Part shown: in pieces, positions 1 to 8,164 of the stretch | How positions within the stretch are numbered: position 1 is the first letter of the stretch | Layout: every line of letters begins with the position of its first letter | Assembly: GCA_002699445.1 (NCBI GenBank) | Contig: PAAU01000077.1 | Span: 11,349-58,418 of the forward strand | Reading direction: 5' to 3' | DNA: 47,070 nt | Source of the DNA: Micrococcales bacterium | Lineage (GTDB): Bacteria > Actinomycetota > Actinomycetes > S36-B12 > GCA-2699445 | Notes under the pieces: generated by a model | What the model was told of the DNA's origin: nothing | What the model saw: only the letters and a program-made list of their open reading frames with translations | Databases searched by the model: none | Program-made: the position numbers and the translations under genes

Positions 1-542
1 CCGTCCTGTCGTCCACGACCGGATTGGGATTTCAGTACCGCACTGAATGCTGAGCGAAGCTCTCCTCGTGCCTGCTGCAACTCTCTAGCAGCAGTGACAC
101 CTAACTTATTGGTACGACGCAGAGTTTCGGAGGCATCATCCCACCGATCGCGCTGATCATCGGCGAAATCAGCGACCTGCGATGCATTGCGTAGTGCATC
201 GGTCGGGTCATCGCCGGTGATGAAGGAAGCGATCTCGACCATTTCGGAGGGTCCGCCGATATAGGCCTCTCGAGCCAACTGGGCGAGCGTGGCGCGGGCT
301 TTGTCCAGACGTTCTCGATCCTTGGTTGCCCTGCGATCCAACTTCTTCACGCGGTCTTCTGCTGCTGAGAGATTGCGACGGGCCTTCCGCAATTTGCCTT
401 TTGCTTCAGCCAGAGGTGCGATTGCTGATGGCTGGCTTGCTGCCGAAGTTTGTGCTGGAGCTTGGGCGAGGGCTGCGCCCGATAGAGCAGTAGAACTGAC
501 AAAAAAAGCGCAGAGAATCCCGCTAATAAGTGTTTTACGCAT
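1..542 (-). CDS. Secreted coiled-coil protein, N-terminal part (cell-wall hydrolase type), partial
   Basis: An open frame starts with ATG at 542 on the minus strand and runs off the left edge, giving about 180 visible residues without a stop. A GGAGG ribosome-binding site lies about 5 nt before the ATG. Residues 1-26 form a signal peptide (MRKTLISGIL, then a hydrophobic stretch ending in ALAQA). After an Ala/Gln/Ser linker comes a charged heptad-like region (KGKLRKARRNLSAAEDRVKK), then REAYIGGPSEMVEIASFI and another charged helix. This order of signal peptide, coiled coil, an AYxGG patch and a second coiled coil is usual for the N-terminal half of actinobacterial NlpC/P60 or M23 peptidoglycan hydrolases and their relatives. 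The catalytic domain would be outside the window, so the enzyme class is inferred only. It is divergent from the patatin gene. Confidence 0.75.
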   Translation of the reverse strand, partial: MRKTLISGILCAFFVSSTALSGAALAQAPAQTSAASQPSAIAPLAEAKGKLRKARRNLSAAEDRVKKLDRRATKDRERLDKARATLAQLAREAYIGGPSEMVEIASFITGDDPTDALRNASQVADFADDQRDRWDDASETLRRTNKLGVTAARELQQARGELRSAFSAVLKSQSGRGRQD

Positions 543-1041
543 TGGTCCTCCGAGACGGCCTGCGGGGCCTAGGCCGAGTCCTTAAGCCGCCCGGGGGGGG
601 CGGGAAATACCCTGGACACGGCATCACATAAGATCAAGGTCAGTGACGAGTGGTCGTTGGTGAATTCCGTAGATCATTTCGAGAGTAACCCGAAAAGCTG
701 ACGTTGTTGAGTGAGTTTGCCGAGACTTGTGTCTCAGCCATTTGGTCGTATCAATTTACTGGCATACGGTCATTTATTGGGTTTTGGGGCTGTTTGGTGT
801 GCCCTCTTCAGTCGTGCGTTAGCTCTTGAGGTGCGCCAGCTCAGCGATTCGGGCCTGAGATTTCAGTGACTTCCGGGTTTTGTCTGCCGTCGATCGGGAG
901 ACGTGAAACTGAACGATGAGACCGCAGTTCCCGTGACTTCGAAAGTATCGGGCACCTTTTGGCCTACGACGTAGCCTCGGTCAGATGTCATGTGGCAGAG
1001 TCGGGTCGTCCCTAACCAATCCGCATCCCTCCGGAGCAACT
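543..1041. other. Divergent intergenic region, 499 nt, no gene seen
   Basis: No convincing coding region lies between the secreted-protein start (542, minus) and the patatin start. Visible structure: an eight-G run at 593-600 inside a very GC-rich patch; an imperfect inverted repeat at 719-739 (GCCGAGAC, ttgt, GTCTCAGC, with one G-U pair as RNA); an AGAGTA at 682-687 (TACTCT on the minus strand) that could be a -10 element for the leftward gene; and a TAGCCT at 972-977 for the rightward gene. Both promoter readings are inferences. Confidence 0.5.
972..977 (+). promoter_or_regulatory. Predicted -10 element (TAGCCT) for the patatin gene
   Basis: TAGCCT ends 7 nt before an in-frame ATG at 985, the same geometry as the other leaderless-type starts in this window. 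Transcription would begin at or next to 985. That allows either a leaderless start at 985 or a leader of about 57 nt using the Shine-Dalgarno-preceded ATG at 1042. No good -35 is visible. Confidence 0.45.
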
Positions 1042-2349
1042 ATGACCGTACGCAAATTCGGGAAATCCATTAAGGGCCCGGTGGCCTTTGTCTTAGCCGG
1101 TGGAGCCTCTTACGGCTCGATTCAGGTGGGGATGCTGCGCGCCCTAGCGGGAACCGATTTGCGACCCGATTTCGTCGTGGGGACATCCGTCGGCTCGCTC
1201 AATGGTGGCGTATTGGCCTATGACCCTGCGTCTGCCCCCGATCGACTCACTGAAGCGTGGACGAAAGTAACCCGAGATGACATCTTCGGTAGCGTCTTGA
1301 AGTCTGCGGTAGCGGCAGCGTCGCTCAAGGGTGCCCTGGTGAGCAGCGATGGACTACAAAAATTTTTAGAAGCTACAACTCCGGCACGTGATTTCTCGGA
1401 TCTACAAATTCCACACACCGCGATGACCACAGACTTTGATACCGGACTCCCGGTTCCCATAAGTAAGGGAAATTTGGTGACGGCACTTCTTGCTAGCTCG
1501 GCTATTCCAGGTATTTTTCCCATCGTGAATCGAGATGGGCAGCGGCTTGTCGACGGCGGGCTGGTTGCCAACGTTCCCATTGGCGAAGCAGTATCTCGTG
1601 GGGCGAAGACCGTTGTGGTTCTGGACTGTGGGCTTACAGTTCTCGCTCAGGAGATGGCAGATGATTCGTTGATATCTCGAATAAACCGCCTGGCGGCCAT
1701 AATGTTGTCCCAGCAGGTACGGCGGGATTTGGAAAAAGCTGAGGGCATCACAGTCCTATATCTCCCGGGACCGTGGCCTGCCGGCGTTCGACCAGACAAC
1801 TTTTCAAAATCCGCCGAGCTCATCATGAAAGCAGAAGTGATGAGTAAGGAATGGCTCGCTCAGGTGAAGATCGAGGGTCCCGGGCGTTACGGTTTTGCGC
1901 CGTCAGACTCCTTGGTTGCGAGCAGCGGCTCGATAACCCCGGCCGCCGCCGATTTAGCCAAAGAAGCCGGAATCCCAATCGACGAGTCCAAACCGGTGGA
2001 GGAAGTTGCGCCGGGAGTAGATGAAGGCGAAGCCGGGAGCATGGTGGCGAAAGCCGGCAAGCAGATTGTCAATGCCGCTAAATCGGTGACCACTAGTTCA
2101 GACGATGATAAAAACAAGCGCGACGAAGATGGCACCGGAAAAGCCAATACGGAGGAATCGGAGAAGACTAAAGCTATCGATGCGGATGATGCTGCGGCGG
2201 ACGTGAGTGAGGCAAAGTCTGATAGCGCTGTTGTCAATGCCGGTAAGCAAATCGTGAATAAAGCAAAATCCGTGGCGACCGGCTCAAGCGAAGACGGGCC
2301 ATCAGCGGGGGACAAGAAGGATCAGAAAAGTAAGAAATCTGATGGCTAG
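1042..2349 (+). CDS. Patatin-like phospholipase with repetitive acidic C-terminal tail
   Basis: The 435-residue product has the patatin Ser-Asp dyad: a glycine-rich oxyanion loop (AGGASYGS), the nucleophile elbow GTSVG with Ser49, and the DGG motif with Asp171. It should hydrolyse acyl esters of lipids; the true substrate is unknown. The catalytic domain ends near residue 290. The remaining roughly 145 residues are hydrophilic, rich in Asp/Glu/Lys/Ser, and contain two near copies of a 15-residue segment (V-x-x-AGKQIVNxAKSV, residues 335-349 and 397-411). I chose ATG 1042 because GGAG lies 6 nt upstream and the extra 19 residues from ATG 985 do not look like family sequence. However, ATG 985 has a -10-like TAGCCT 7 nt upstream and may be a leaderless start. 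The 3' end overlaps the convergent DUF202 gene by 4 nt (CTAG). Confidence 0.85.
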   Translation: MTVRKFGKSIKGPVAFVLAGGASYGSIQVGMLRALAGTDLRPDFVVGTSVGSLNGGVLAYDPASAPDRLTEAWTKVTRDDIFGSVLKSAVAAASLKGALVSSDGLQKFLEATTPARDFSDLQIPHTAMTTDFDTGLPVPISKGNLVTALLASSAIPGIFPIVNRDGQRLVDGGLVANVPIGEAVSRGAKTVVVLDCGLTVLAQEMADDSLISRINRLAAIMLSQQVRRDLEKAEGITVLYLPGPWPAGVRPDNFSKSAELIMKAEVMSKEWLAQVKIEGPGRYGFAPSDSLVASSGSITPAAADLAKEAGIPIDESKPVEEVAPGVDEGEAGSMVAKAGKQIVNAAKSVTTSSDDDKNKRDEDGTGKANTEESEKTKAIDADDAAADVSEAKSDSAVVNAGKQIVNKAKSVATGSSEDGPSAGDKKDQKSKKSDG

Positions 2350-2630
2350 CCGAATATCGCCGTAGCGGTAGCCAGTAATAGTAGGCCCAGCGCCAGCACC
2401 AGTGGCTCCCATCGCGCTGGCCGGACTGAGTCACGCAGGATTAGTTGTCGCCGGTAGATCGGGATCAGGCAAAACAAGCAGAGAATGGCCGCTAAGGCTG
2501 CCTCGGTTACTTGGCCGCGATTGATCATGTCTAGTGCGCCGATTCCGGCCACGGTGATCAATAGGATTAACGTTCGGCGCCAAGACAACCGCGTGCGATC
2601 TGCCTGAGTCTCCGGAGCCGAGGTACTCAC
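2346..2630 (-). CDS. DUF202 (YidH/YidG-like) small membrane protein
   Basis: This 94-residue protein has a short hydrophilic N-terminus, the family motif RTRLSWRRT, and three predicted membrane helices (about residues 20-36, 42-58 and 73-92). DUF202 proteins are small integral membrane proteins of unknown biochemical role, often encoded in pairs. The start ATG overlaps the stop of the upstream DUF202 gene by 4 nt, so the two are probably translationally coupled. The stop codon shares the bases CTAG with the stop of the convergent patatin gene. Confidence 0.8.
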   Translation of the reverse strand: MSTSAPETQADRTRLSWRRTLILLITVAGIGALDMINRGQVTEAALAAILCLFCLIPIYRRQLILRDSVRPARWEPLVLALGLLLLATATAIFG

Positions 2631-2980
2631 AACAGGATCACTAAGGCCAGCCCAGCGGCAAGGACGACCATTCCCACGGCGAGAAGGATAGCGGCCCGCT
2701 GGACCGGGAGCGGTTCGCCCCGACGCATAGCTTGCTGCACTTTACGCCAATGCTGGTACGCAACTAGCGGCAGTAGACCACCGAGTACGGTCGCGATTAA
2801 TCCGACTTCTCGAGCCAGTGGCCAATCGGGTCCAAGAATACTTTCCAGCGCCGACAGGCCGACGCCGCCAGCGATCAGCGCTAACGCGGTTCGAATCCAA
2901 GAAAGATAAGTCCTTTCATTCGCAAGAGTGAATCGGTAATCGGGCTCCGCCTCGTCAGTATTGTTCTCGGGTTCAGTCAT
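2627..2980 (-). CDS. DUF202 (YidH-like) membrane protein
   Basis: The 117-residue product begins with an acidic tail, followed by the DUF202 signature NERTYLSWIRTALALIAGG and three hydrophobic helices (about residues 32-48, 58-76 and 94-116). It is the longer partner of the next gene and shares its R-T-x-L-S-W-x-R-T motif, so the two look like an old duplication. A GGAG sequence 6 nt before ATG 2980 supports the start. Function is unknown. The pair is separated from the kinase gene by 274 nt in which I see no convincing gene. Confidence 0.8.
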   Translation of the reverse strand: MTEPENNTDEAEPDYRFTLANERTYLSWIRTALALIAGGVGLSALESILGPDWPLAREVGLIATVLGGLLPLVAYQHWRKVQQAMRRGEPLPVQRAAILLAVGMVVLAAGLALVILL

Positions 2981-3254
2981 CGTAGCTCCAGAAGGATCCG
3001 TTGGCAGAGAGGAAAGGGAGCAGTTCCGCCGCTACTGGTCGCTTAGGTGAGCGCATATGTTCAGAATGCCGCGAACTGGCTGACTTCGCCCACACTTCGC
3101 GAGGACTGACTTCGGTCGACGTTGCTGTAAAGCCGAGAACGAGGGTTCCCCAGGTGGCTGACATGACCCACTACAAAGGGGTGACGACGGCAACGGAGGC
3201 GGGCATGAAGTCAGCCAGGCCGCTAGCGGGACTGGGACCGCTGGGATCCCTCGC

Positions 3255-4322
3255 CTAGACCCCGAGGAGCCTGCGACAGCGCTGTTCCAAGTATTCGCTA
3301 TATCGCCAGAACTCGGCAAAAGCGGGATTTTGAGTTTGTCCGTGATGAAAACGGTAGTAGATCTGTTGCACGATAACGGCGATCCGGAATAGCCCGTAGG
3401 TTTCATAGAACAGCCAGTCATCAGTGGGTAATCGCATGGCATTGCAGTATCGCTGGACAAACTCCTCGCGCGTAAGCATGCCCGGAAGATGAGTGGGTTG
3501 GCGTCGAGCTAGTTGCATCCCCGGGTCATCATCTGCTTGAACCCAGTAGGCCATGCTGTTGCCAAGGTCCATTAGCGGATCGCCGACCGTGGCAAGTTCC
3601 CAGTCCAAAACACCAATGATTTCGAAGGTATCCGGATCCAACACCAGATTGTCTAGCCGGAAATCCCCGTGGATGAGGCAAGTACCCACGTCCGGAGGCT
3701 GGTTGGCGGCAAGCCAAGCCATGACGGTCTGAAAATCCGGGACGTTATCAGTTCTAGCCGCACGGTAGCGGTTGCTCCACCCTGATATTTGACGAGCGAC
3801 GTAGCCGGGCCCGCGGCTCAAATCCGCGAGTCCTGCCGCATCTACGTCGACTCTGTGGAGATTCACGAGTGTGTCAGTTGTCGTCTCACTGAGTTGGCGG
3901 GCCTTCGACTCAGTGATTGGAAGATCGGCGGGTACATCCCGTCGCAGAATCATCCCTGGGATGCGTTCCATGACATAGAAATCATCACCAATAATCTCAG
4001 GGTCGGTGCACAGTGCGAGCACCTTGGGCACAAGCGGATAGGCATCACGGAGGTGTTGCTGAACCTGGAATTCCCGAACCATGTCGTGTGCTGAACGTGC
4101 CTTCGTCCCGGCCGGTGGGCGTCGCAGAATAAGCTCTTGTTCTGGGTAAGACAGCGAGTAGGTCAGGTTAGAAGCTCCTCCGGGAAACTGTCCAACACTC
4201 GGAAGCGCTTCAGGCAGATCGGGGACTTCTCCGCGTAACCACGAGTGGACGGCGGCACTGTCGAAGGCATCGTCATCCCGCACGGGTGAGGAGTGATCGA
4301 CTGCGATCGGTTTGATGGTCAC
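3255..4322 (-). CDS. APH-family phosphotransferase (ACAD10/11 kinase-domain-like)
   Basis: The 355-residue protein has the aminoglycoside phosphotransferase fold: an N-lobe beginning near residue 43 (GQFPGGASNLTYSL), an Arg/Lys-rich strand (ILRRPPAG), the linker VMERIPG (117-123), the catalytic loop HGDFRLDN (218-225) and the metal-binding DWE (240-242). This subfamily matches the kinase half of ACAD10/ACAD11 and bacterial LvaA rather than antibiotic-resistance enzymes. Known members phosphorylate the 4-hydroxyl of hydroxyacyl-CoAs. Its start overlaps the end of the acyl-CoA dehydrogenase gene by 4 nt (ATGA), which strongly supports a shared pathway. The exact substrate chain length cannot be read from the sequence. 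Confidence 0.85.
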   Translation of the reverse strand: MTIKPIAVDHSSPVRDDDAFDSAAVHSWLRGEVPDLPEALPSVGQFPGGASNLTYSLSYPEQELILRRPPAGTKARSAHDMVREFQVQQHLRDAYPLVPKVLALCTDPEIIGDDFYVMERIPGMILRRDVPADLPITESKARQLSETTTDTLVNLHRVDVDAAGLADLSRGPGYVARQISGWSNRYRAARTDNVPDFQTVMAWLAANQPPDVGTCLIHGDFRLDNLVLDPDTFEIIGVLDWELATVGDPLMDLGNSMAYWVQADDDPGMQLARRQPTHLPGMLTREEFVQRYCNAMRLPTDDWLFYETYGLFRIAVIVQQIYYRFHHGQTQNPAFAEFWRYSEYLEQRCRRLLGV

Positions 4323-5533
4323 TTCTGCTCCGGCTCGTATTTGCGGAGTTCCTCTCGCGCAACCATGCCCAGGTGTACCTCATCAGGTCCATCGGCTAAC
4401 CGCAACGAACGAGCTGCGGCGTACATCTCCGCCAATGGAAAGTCATCGCTCAGACCACCCCCACCGTGGAGTTGGATGGCCATATCGATGACGTTGGCGG
4501 CCATCTGGGGCACCACCGCCTTGATGGCGGAAACCTCATATCGAGCACCAGCGATGCCGTGCTGGTCGAGCAGCCATGCCGTACGCAGAACGAGTAGACG
4601 TGCTTGGTCGATGCTTAACCGTGCCTGCGCGATCCGTTCGCGGTTACCTCCTAGGTTGGCGAGCGGTTTGCCGAAGGCGGTGCGAGATAGCGAGCGCTCG
4701 CACGCGAGCTGCAGGGCTTCCTCCGCCATGCCAATCAACCGCATACAGTGATGGATTCGGCCTGGACCCAGTCGACCTTGAGCAATCTCGAAGCCTCGAC
4801 CAGGGCCGCTGATGAAGTGGGACAAAGGAAGTCGGACATCCGTGAACTGAACTTCCCCGTGGCCGTAGGGCTCGTCGTACATGCCAAAAACGGGTAGGAG
4901 GCGAGTGACTGATACTCCAGAGGTGTCAGTGGGAACGAGAACCATTGAGTGCCTTCGGTACTTGTGAGCATCGGGGTCGGTGAGCGCCATGACGATGAGG
5001 AAGCGGCAATGAGGATGTCCTACCCCTGAGCTCCACCATTTCGTGCCATTGATGACAATTTCGTCGCCTTCGACCTGCGCTGTCGCCGCCATATTGCTTG
5101 CATCGGAGGAAGCGACTGCTGGCTCAGTCATGCAAAAGGCGGAGCGAATTTCGCCGGCAAGCAGCGGTCGCAACCATTCCTGTTGCTGCTCCTCACTTCC
5201 GTAGGCGACAAGAACCTCGGCATTTCCCGTGTCCGGCGCGTTGCAGTTGAAGATCTCCGGAGCCAGGGGCATTACTCGACCGGTGGCCTCTGCGATCGGA
5301 GCGTAATCAAGGTTGGACAGGCCGGCTCCCAGTTCCGCATCTGGGATAAAGAGGTTCCATAAACCCGACTCTTGCGCCTGCTGTTTGAGACCGTCGACCA
5401 AAACTAAAGCTGCGTCGCGGTCCGATGCCAGCAGGCTGCGGTATCGCCCTCCCGCAGGCCGAATTCGATCATCGATGAACTCTTGCGCGCGGACCAGGTA
5501 ATCGTTGGCTCGCGAGGAATGCTGAAAGTCCAC
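4319..5533 (-). CDS. Acyl-CoA dehydrogenase, ACAD10/11 type
   Basis: The 404-residue flavoprotein has the FAD-contact motif FCMTEPAVASSDASN (133-147), the second ACAD signature near RTAFGKPLANLGG (284-296) and a C-terminal LADGPDEVH (379-387). In straight-chain ACADs the last region is IYEGT with a catalytic Glu; Asp381 takes that place here, as I recall for the ACAD11/LvaC group. It probably acts with the downstream kinase on phosphorylated 4-hydroxyacyl-CoA, giving an enoyl-CoA that can enter beta-oxidation. The start is GTG at 5533, with GGAGGG ending about 6 nt upstream. It is divergent from cydA. Confidence 0.87.
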   Translation of the reverse strand: MDFQHSSRANDYLVRAQEFIDDRIRPAGGRYRSLLASDRDAALVLVDGLKQQAQESGLWNLFIPDAELGAGLSNLDYAPIAEATGRVMPLAPEIFNCNAPDTGNAEVLVAYGSEEQQQEWLRPLLAGEIRSAFCMTEPAVASSDASNMAATAQVEGDEIVINGTKWWSSGVGHPHCRFLIVMALTDPDAHKYRRHSMVLVPTDTSGVSVTRLLPVFGMYDEPYGHGEVQFTDVRLPLSHFISGPGRGFEIAQGRLGPGRIHHCMRLIGMAEEALQLACERSLSRTAFGKPLANLGGNRERIAQARLSIDQARLLVLRTAWLLDQHGIAGARYEVSAIKAVVPQMAANVIDMAIQLHGGGGLSDDFPLAEMYAAARSLRLADGPDEVHLGMVAREELRKYEPEQK

Positions 5534-5560
5534 GACTCTCCCTCCAGAGTGGTCCTACCG

Positions 5561-5566
5561 AGCCTA
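5561..5566 (-). promoter_or_regulatory. Predicted -10 element (TAGGCT) for the dehydrogenase-kinase operon
   Basis: On the minus strand TAGGCT lies 27 nt before the GTG start at 5533, leaving room for a leader of about 20 nt that contains the GGAGGG ribosome-binding site. A TTCGGC at a 17-nt spacing could be a weak -35. Confidence 0.4.
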
Positions 5567-5635
5567 CTCTGCGTACAAAATGAGCCGAACGGGTGTGAGA
5601 AAGCCGGTATTTGTGCGCTGCGGCCAAGGTCGGGA

Positions 5636-5641
5636 TACAGT
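5636..5641 (+). promoter_or_regulatory. Predicted leaderless -10 element (TACAGT) for cydA
   Basis: TACAGT ends exactly 6 nt before GTG 5648, where the CydA homology begins, and no Shine-Dalgarno sequence is present. A TTGTGC at 5611-5616 (19-nt spacer) may be the -35. Confidence 0.55.
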
Positions 5642-5647
5642 TCCGGC

Positions 5648-7048
5648 GTGGGTAATGTGGATTTGGCTCGGCTCCAATTCGGCATAACCGCGATTTACCA
5701 CTTTCTATTTGTCCCGCTGACAATAGGTATGGCGTTTCTGGTGGCCATTCTCCAGACCAAATGGCATCGCAGCGGAAACGAAGATTATCGACGTTTGACC
5801 AAGTTTTTCGGCCGTCTTTTACTGATCAATATTGCCGTCGGAGTGGTGACCGGTCTCATCCAGGAATTCCAGTTCGGAATGAACTGGTCCGCATACTCTC
5901 GATTCGTTGGCGACGTATTTGGCGCGCCTCTCGCTATGGAAGGGCTAGCAGCCTTCTTCCTCGAATCCACATTCTTAGGGCTGTGGCTCTTCGGTTGGGG
6001 CCGCCTGTCACGTCGGGTTCATCTCACCTGCATTTGGCTGGTTGCGGTAGGGGCTGCCCTGAGCGCGATGTTCATCATGGCGGCCAATTCATGGATGCAA
6101 AATCCGGTGGGTTACCAAACGAACGCCAGTACCGGGCGACCTGAACTCAACGACATAGGGGCCATATTCAGTAACCCGGTGTTCGTGTGGGCCTACGCTC
6201 ACGTGCTTCTGGCGTCTGCGGTAACCGGCGCCATCATGATGTTGGCAGTATCGGCGTGGCAAATACGAAAGCGCGGCGATGGTGCCGTTTTCTTACGGAG
6301 TGCAAAAACTTCGCTGGTGGTTTTGTTTCCCGCGATCGTTCTTTCGATGGCAGTTGGAAGCGAGTTGGGCGTTCAAGAAGCGACGTATCAGCCGATGAAG
6401 ATTGCCGCCGCTGAAGCGCAGTGGGAAACCTGTCAACCCTGCTCGTTTAGTGCCTTCCAGATTGGCGGGGGCAACAATGATCAAGACCCCACCAAGATCA
6501 TCGAAATCCCTTATCTACTGTCGTTCTTGGCTACGAACACTTTGGATGGCCAGGTTATTGGACTCAATGAGTTGCAAGCCCAATACGAGCAAGAGTATGG
6601 ACCGGGGTACTACATACCCAACGTGTTTATCCAATATTGGTCGATGCGAGTCATGGCCTACACGGCTAGTGCAGTAGCCCTTCTCGCGCTGGTCGGACTA
6701 TGGCTATGGCGACGAGGCAGCTTGATGCAGTCGACTTGGTTTTTACGTATCTGCACGCTTGCGGTGGCCACTCCCTACATCATGAATACGGCGGGCTGGC
6801 TTCTGACTGAGAACGGTCGGCAACCGTGGGTCGTCCAGGGCCTCATGTTGACCGAAGATGGGGTGTCCACCTCAGTCAGTTCCACCGAGATACTAATTTC
6901 GCTAGGGGTCTTTTTATCGGTATTTGTGGTTGTCGCGACGGTGTGGATTGTTTTAATAGGCAGAGCGGCGCGGTCCAAGCTCCCAGAGGACGAGCCAGAG
7001 GGCGACGGGACGCCGGCTGAAGAGCCCATCCCGACGCTGACGTACTAG
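5648..7048 (+). CDS. cydA: Cytochrome bd ubiquinol/menaquinol oxidase subunit I
   Basis: The 466-residue integral membrane protein begins with VGNVDLARLQFGITAIYHFL, the usual CydA N-terminus, and His18 corresponds to the haem b595 ligand. Further family motifs are NSWMQNPVGY, KIAAAEAQWET (quinol-oxidising Q-loop region) and GRQPW near the C-terminus. The Q-loop is short. With CydB it oxidises quinol and reduces O2 to water at the cytoplasmic membrane with high oxygen affinity. An upstream in-frame extension to 5483 exists, but it would encode a non-homologous, non-membrane segment running through the opposite gene's promoter, so I reject it. No cydDC assembly genes follow within the window. 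Confidence 0.95.
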   Translation: MGNVDLARLQFGITAIYHFLFVPLTIGMAFLVAILQTKWHRSGNEDYRRLTKFFGRLLLINIAVGVVTGLIQEFQFGMNWSAYSRFVGDVFGAPLAMEGLAAFFLESTFLGLWLFGWGRLSRRVHLTCIWLVAVGAALSAMFIMAANSWMQNPVGYQTNASTGRPELNDIGAIFSNPVFVWAYAHVLLASAVTGAIMMLAVSAWQIRKRGDGAVFLRSAKTSLVVLFPAIVLSMAVGSELGVQEATYQPMKIAAAEAQWETCQPCSFSAFQIGGGNNDQDPTKIIEIPYLLSFLATNTLDGQVIGLNELQAQYEQEYGPGYYIPNVFIQYWSMRVMAYTASAVALLALVGLWLWRRGSLMQSTWFLRICTLAVATPYIMNTAGWLLTENGRQPWVVQGLMLTEDGVSTSVSSTEILISLGVFLSVFVVVATVWIVLIGRAARSKLPEDEPEGDGTPAEEPIPTLTY

Positions 7049-7058
7049 CGAGGTCGAT

Positions 7059-8126
7059 ATGGATTTACCCGTCATCTGGTTTGCCATCCTCGCTATTTTG
7101 TGGACCGGTTTCTTCGTTCTAGAAGGCTTTGACTTTGGGGTTGGAATTCTGCACTGGTTCGTCGGACGTAACGACACCGAACGTCGAGTGGCCATCAATT
7201 CGATTGGGCCCTTCTGGGACGCGAATGAGGTCTGGCTTGTGGTCGCGGCTGCTGGAACCTTTGCCGCGTTTCCGGGCTGGTACGCCACGATGTTCTCATC
7301 GTTGTACTTAGCGCTTGTCGTGATTCTTGTAGCGTTGATATTCAGAGGCCTTGCTTTTGAGTACCGCGGTAAAAGTGAGAACCCACGCTGGCGCAAAGTA
7401 TGGAGTCTCGGTTTAGTCGTTAGTAGTGTGGTGATTCCGCTTTTCCTCGGAATAGGCCTAGGTGACCTTCTGGCGGGACTTCCCATTGGGGCAGATCAAG
7501 AATATGCCGGTACCTTTTGGAATCTATTCACTCCATACGGCTTGTTGACCGGGGCGACTTTCCTGTCCTTATGTCTGCTGCACGGGGCGACATTCTTGGG
7601 GTTAAAGACAACAGATCTCATCCGACAACGTTCACATCGTTTGGCTCGTATCTTTGGTGGCACTTCGTTGGTTCTCGGTTTGACTTGGGTCATTTCCACC
7701 TACTTGATCGCCGATGGAGTGTCAGCGATTGCCATCGGCTTCCTGACCTTGCTGGTTTTGGGGGTAGCCGCGGCTGCCACTATGACGGCTCGGGAACGAG
7801 ACGGTTGGGCGTTCGCCGCGAGTGCCGTGGCCATTGGTTCGGTGACGGGTTCCCTTTTCGCATCGCTTTACCCCAACGTCATGATCTCCAGCACGGATGC
7901 GAGCAACACACTCACTATCGCCAACACGGCATCAGGTAACTATGCGCTCACTGTGATGACCATCGTGGCCGTCATCATGTTCCCACTGGTTCTGCTGTAT
8001 CAGGGCTGGAACTACTACGTCTTCCGTCAGCGCGTCACCACCCCACCAACTGAACCGTCACAAGCTCACGATCGGGGTTCTCGGCCTGAAGATGAGGCTA
8101 GTGCGCTAGATCCAGGGTCTGGTTAG
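7059..8126 (+). CDS. cydB: Cytochrome bd oxidase subunit II
   Basis: The 355-residue subunit II has the conserved start MDLPVIWFAILAILWTGFF, the motif GFDFGVG in the first helix, GPFWDANEVWL, and AFPGWYATMF in the next loop. About eight to nine membrane helices are visible. The C-terminal 35 residues are hydrophilic and Ser/Pro/Glu-rich. It lies 10 nt after cydA with GAGG in front of the ATG, forming a two-gene operon. CydB partners CydA in the oxidase and stabilises the haem arrangement. Confidence 0.95.
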   Translation: MDLPVIWFAILAILWTGFFVLEGFDFGVGILHWFVGRNDTERRVAINSIGPFWDANEVWLVVAAAGTFAAFPGWYATMFSSLYLALVVILVALIFRGLAFEYRGKSENPRWRKVWSLGLVVSSVVIPLFLGIGLGDLLAGLPIGADQEYAGTFWNLFTPYGLLTGATFLSLCLLHGATFLGLKTTDLIRQRSHRLARIFGGTSLVLGLTWVISTYLIADGVSAIAIGFLTLLVLGVAAAATMTARERDGWAFAASAVAIGSVTGSLFASLYPNVMISSTDASNTLTIANTASGNYALTVMTIVAVIMFPLVLLYQGWNYYVFRQRVTTPPTEPSQAHDRGSRPEDEASALDPGSG

Positions 8127-8164
8127 TCCCAACACTTCAGACGCTCTGGTGAAAGAATCACGAT

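Noticed and set aside
543-720. Cyclic-di-AMP (ydaO-type) riboswitch or CRP site before the secreted coiled-coil gene
   Set aside because: Such elements are common before actinobacterial wall hydrolases, but the conserved riboswitch core is not recognisable here, and the TGTGATGCCGTGTCCA sequence matches only one half of a CRP site.
2973-3164. Small minus-strand gene upstream of the DUF202 pair
   Set aside because: It overlaps the DUF202 start, has no ribosome-binding site, and its residue composition looks like random translation.
5483-5647. N-terminal extension of cydA to an upstream in-frame ATG
   Set aside because: It would add 55 non-membrane residues before the conserved CydA N-terminus and cover the divergent operon's promoter; GTG 5648 has a well-placed -10 element.
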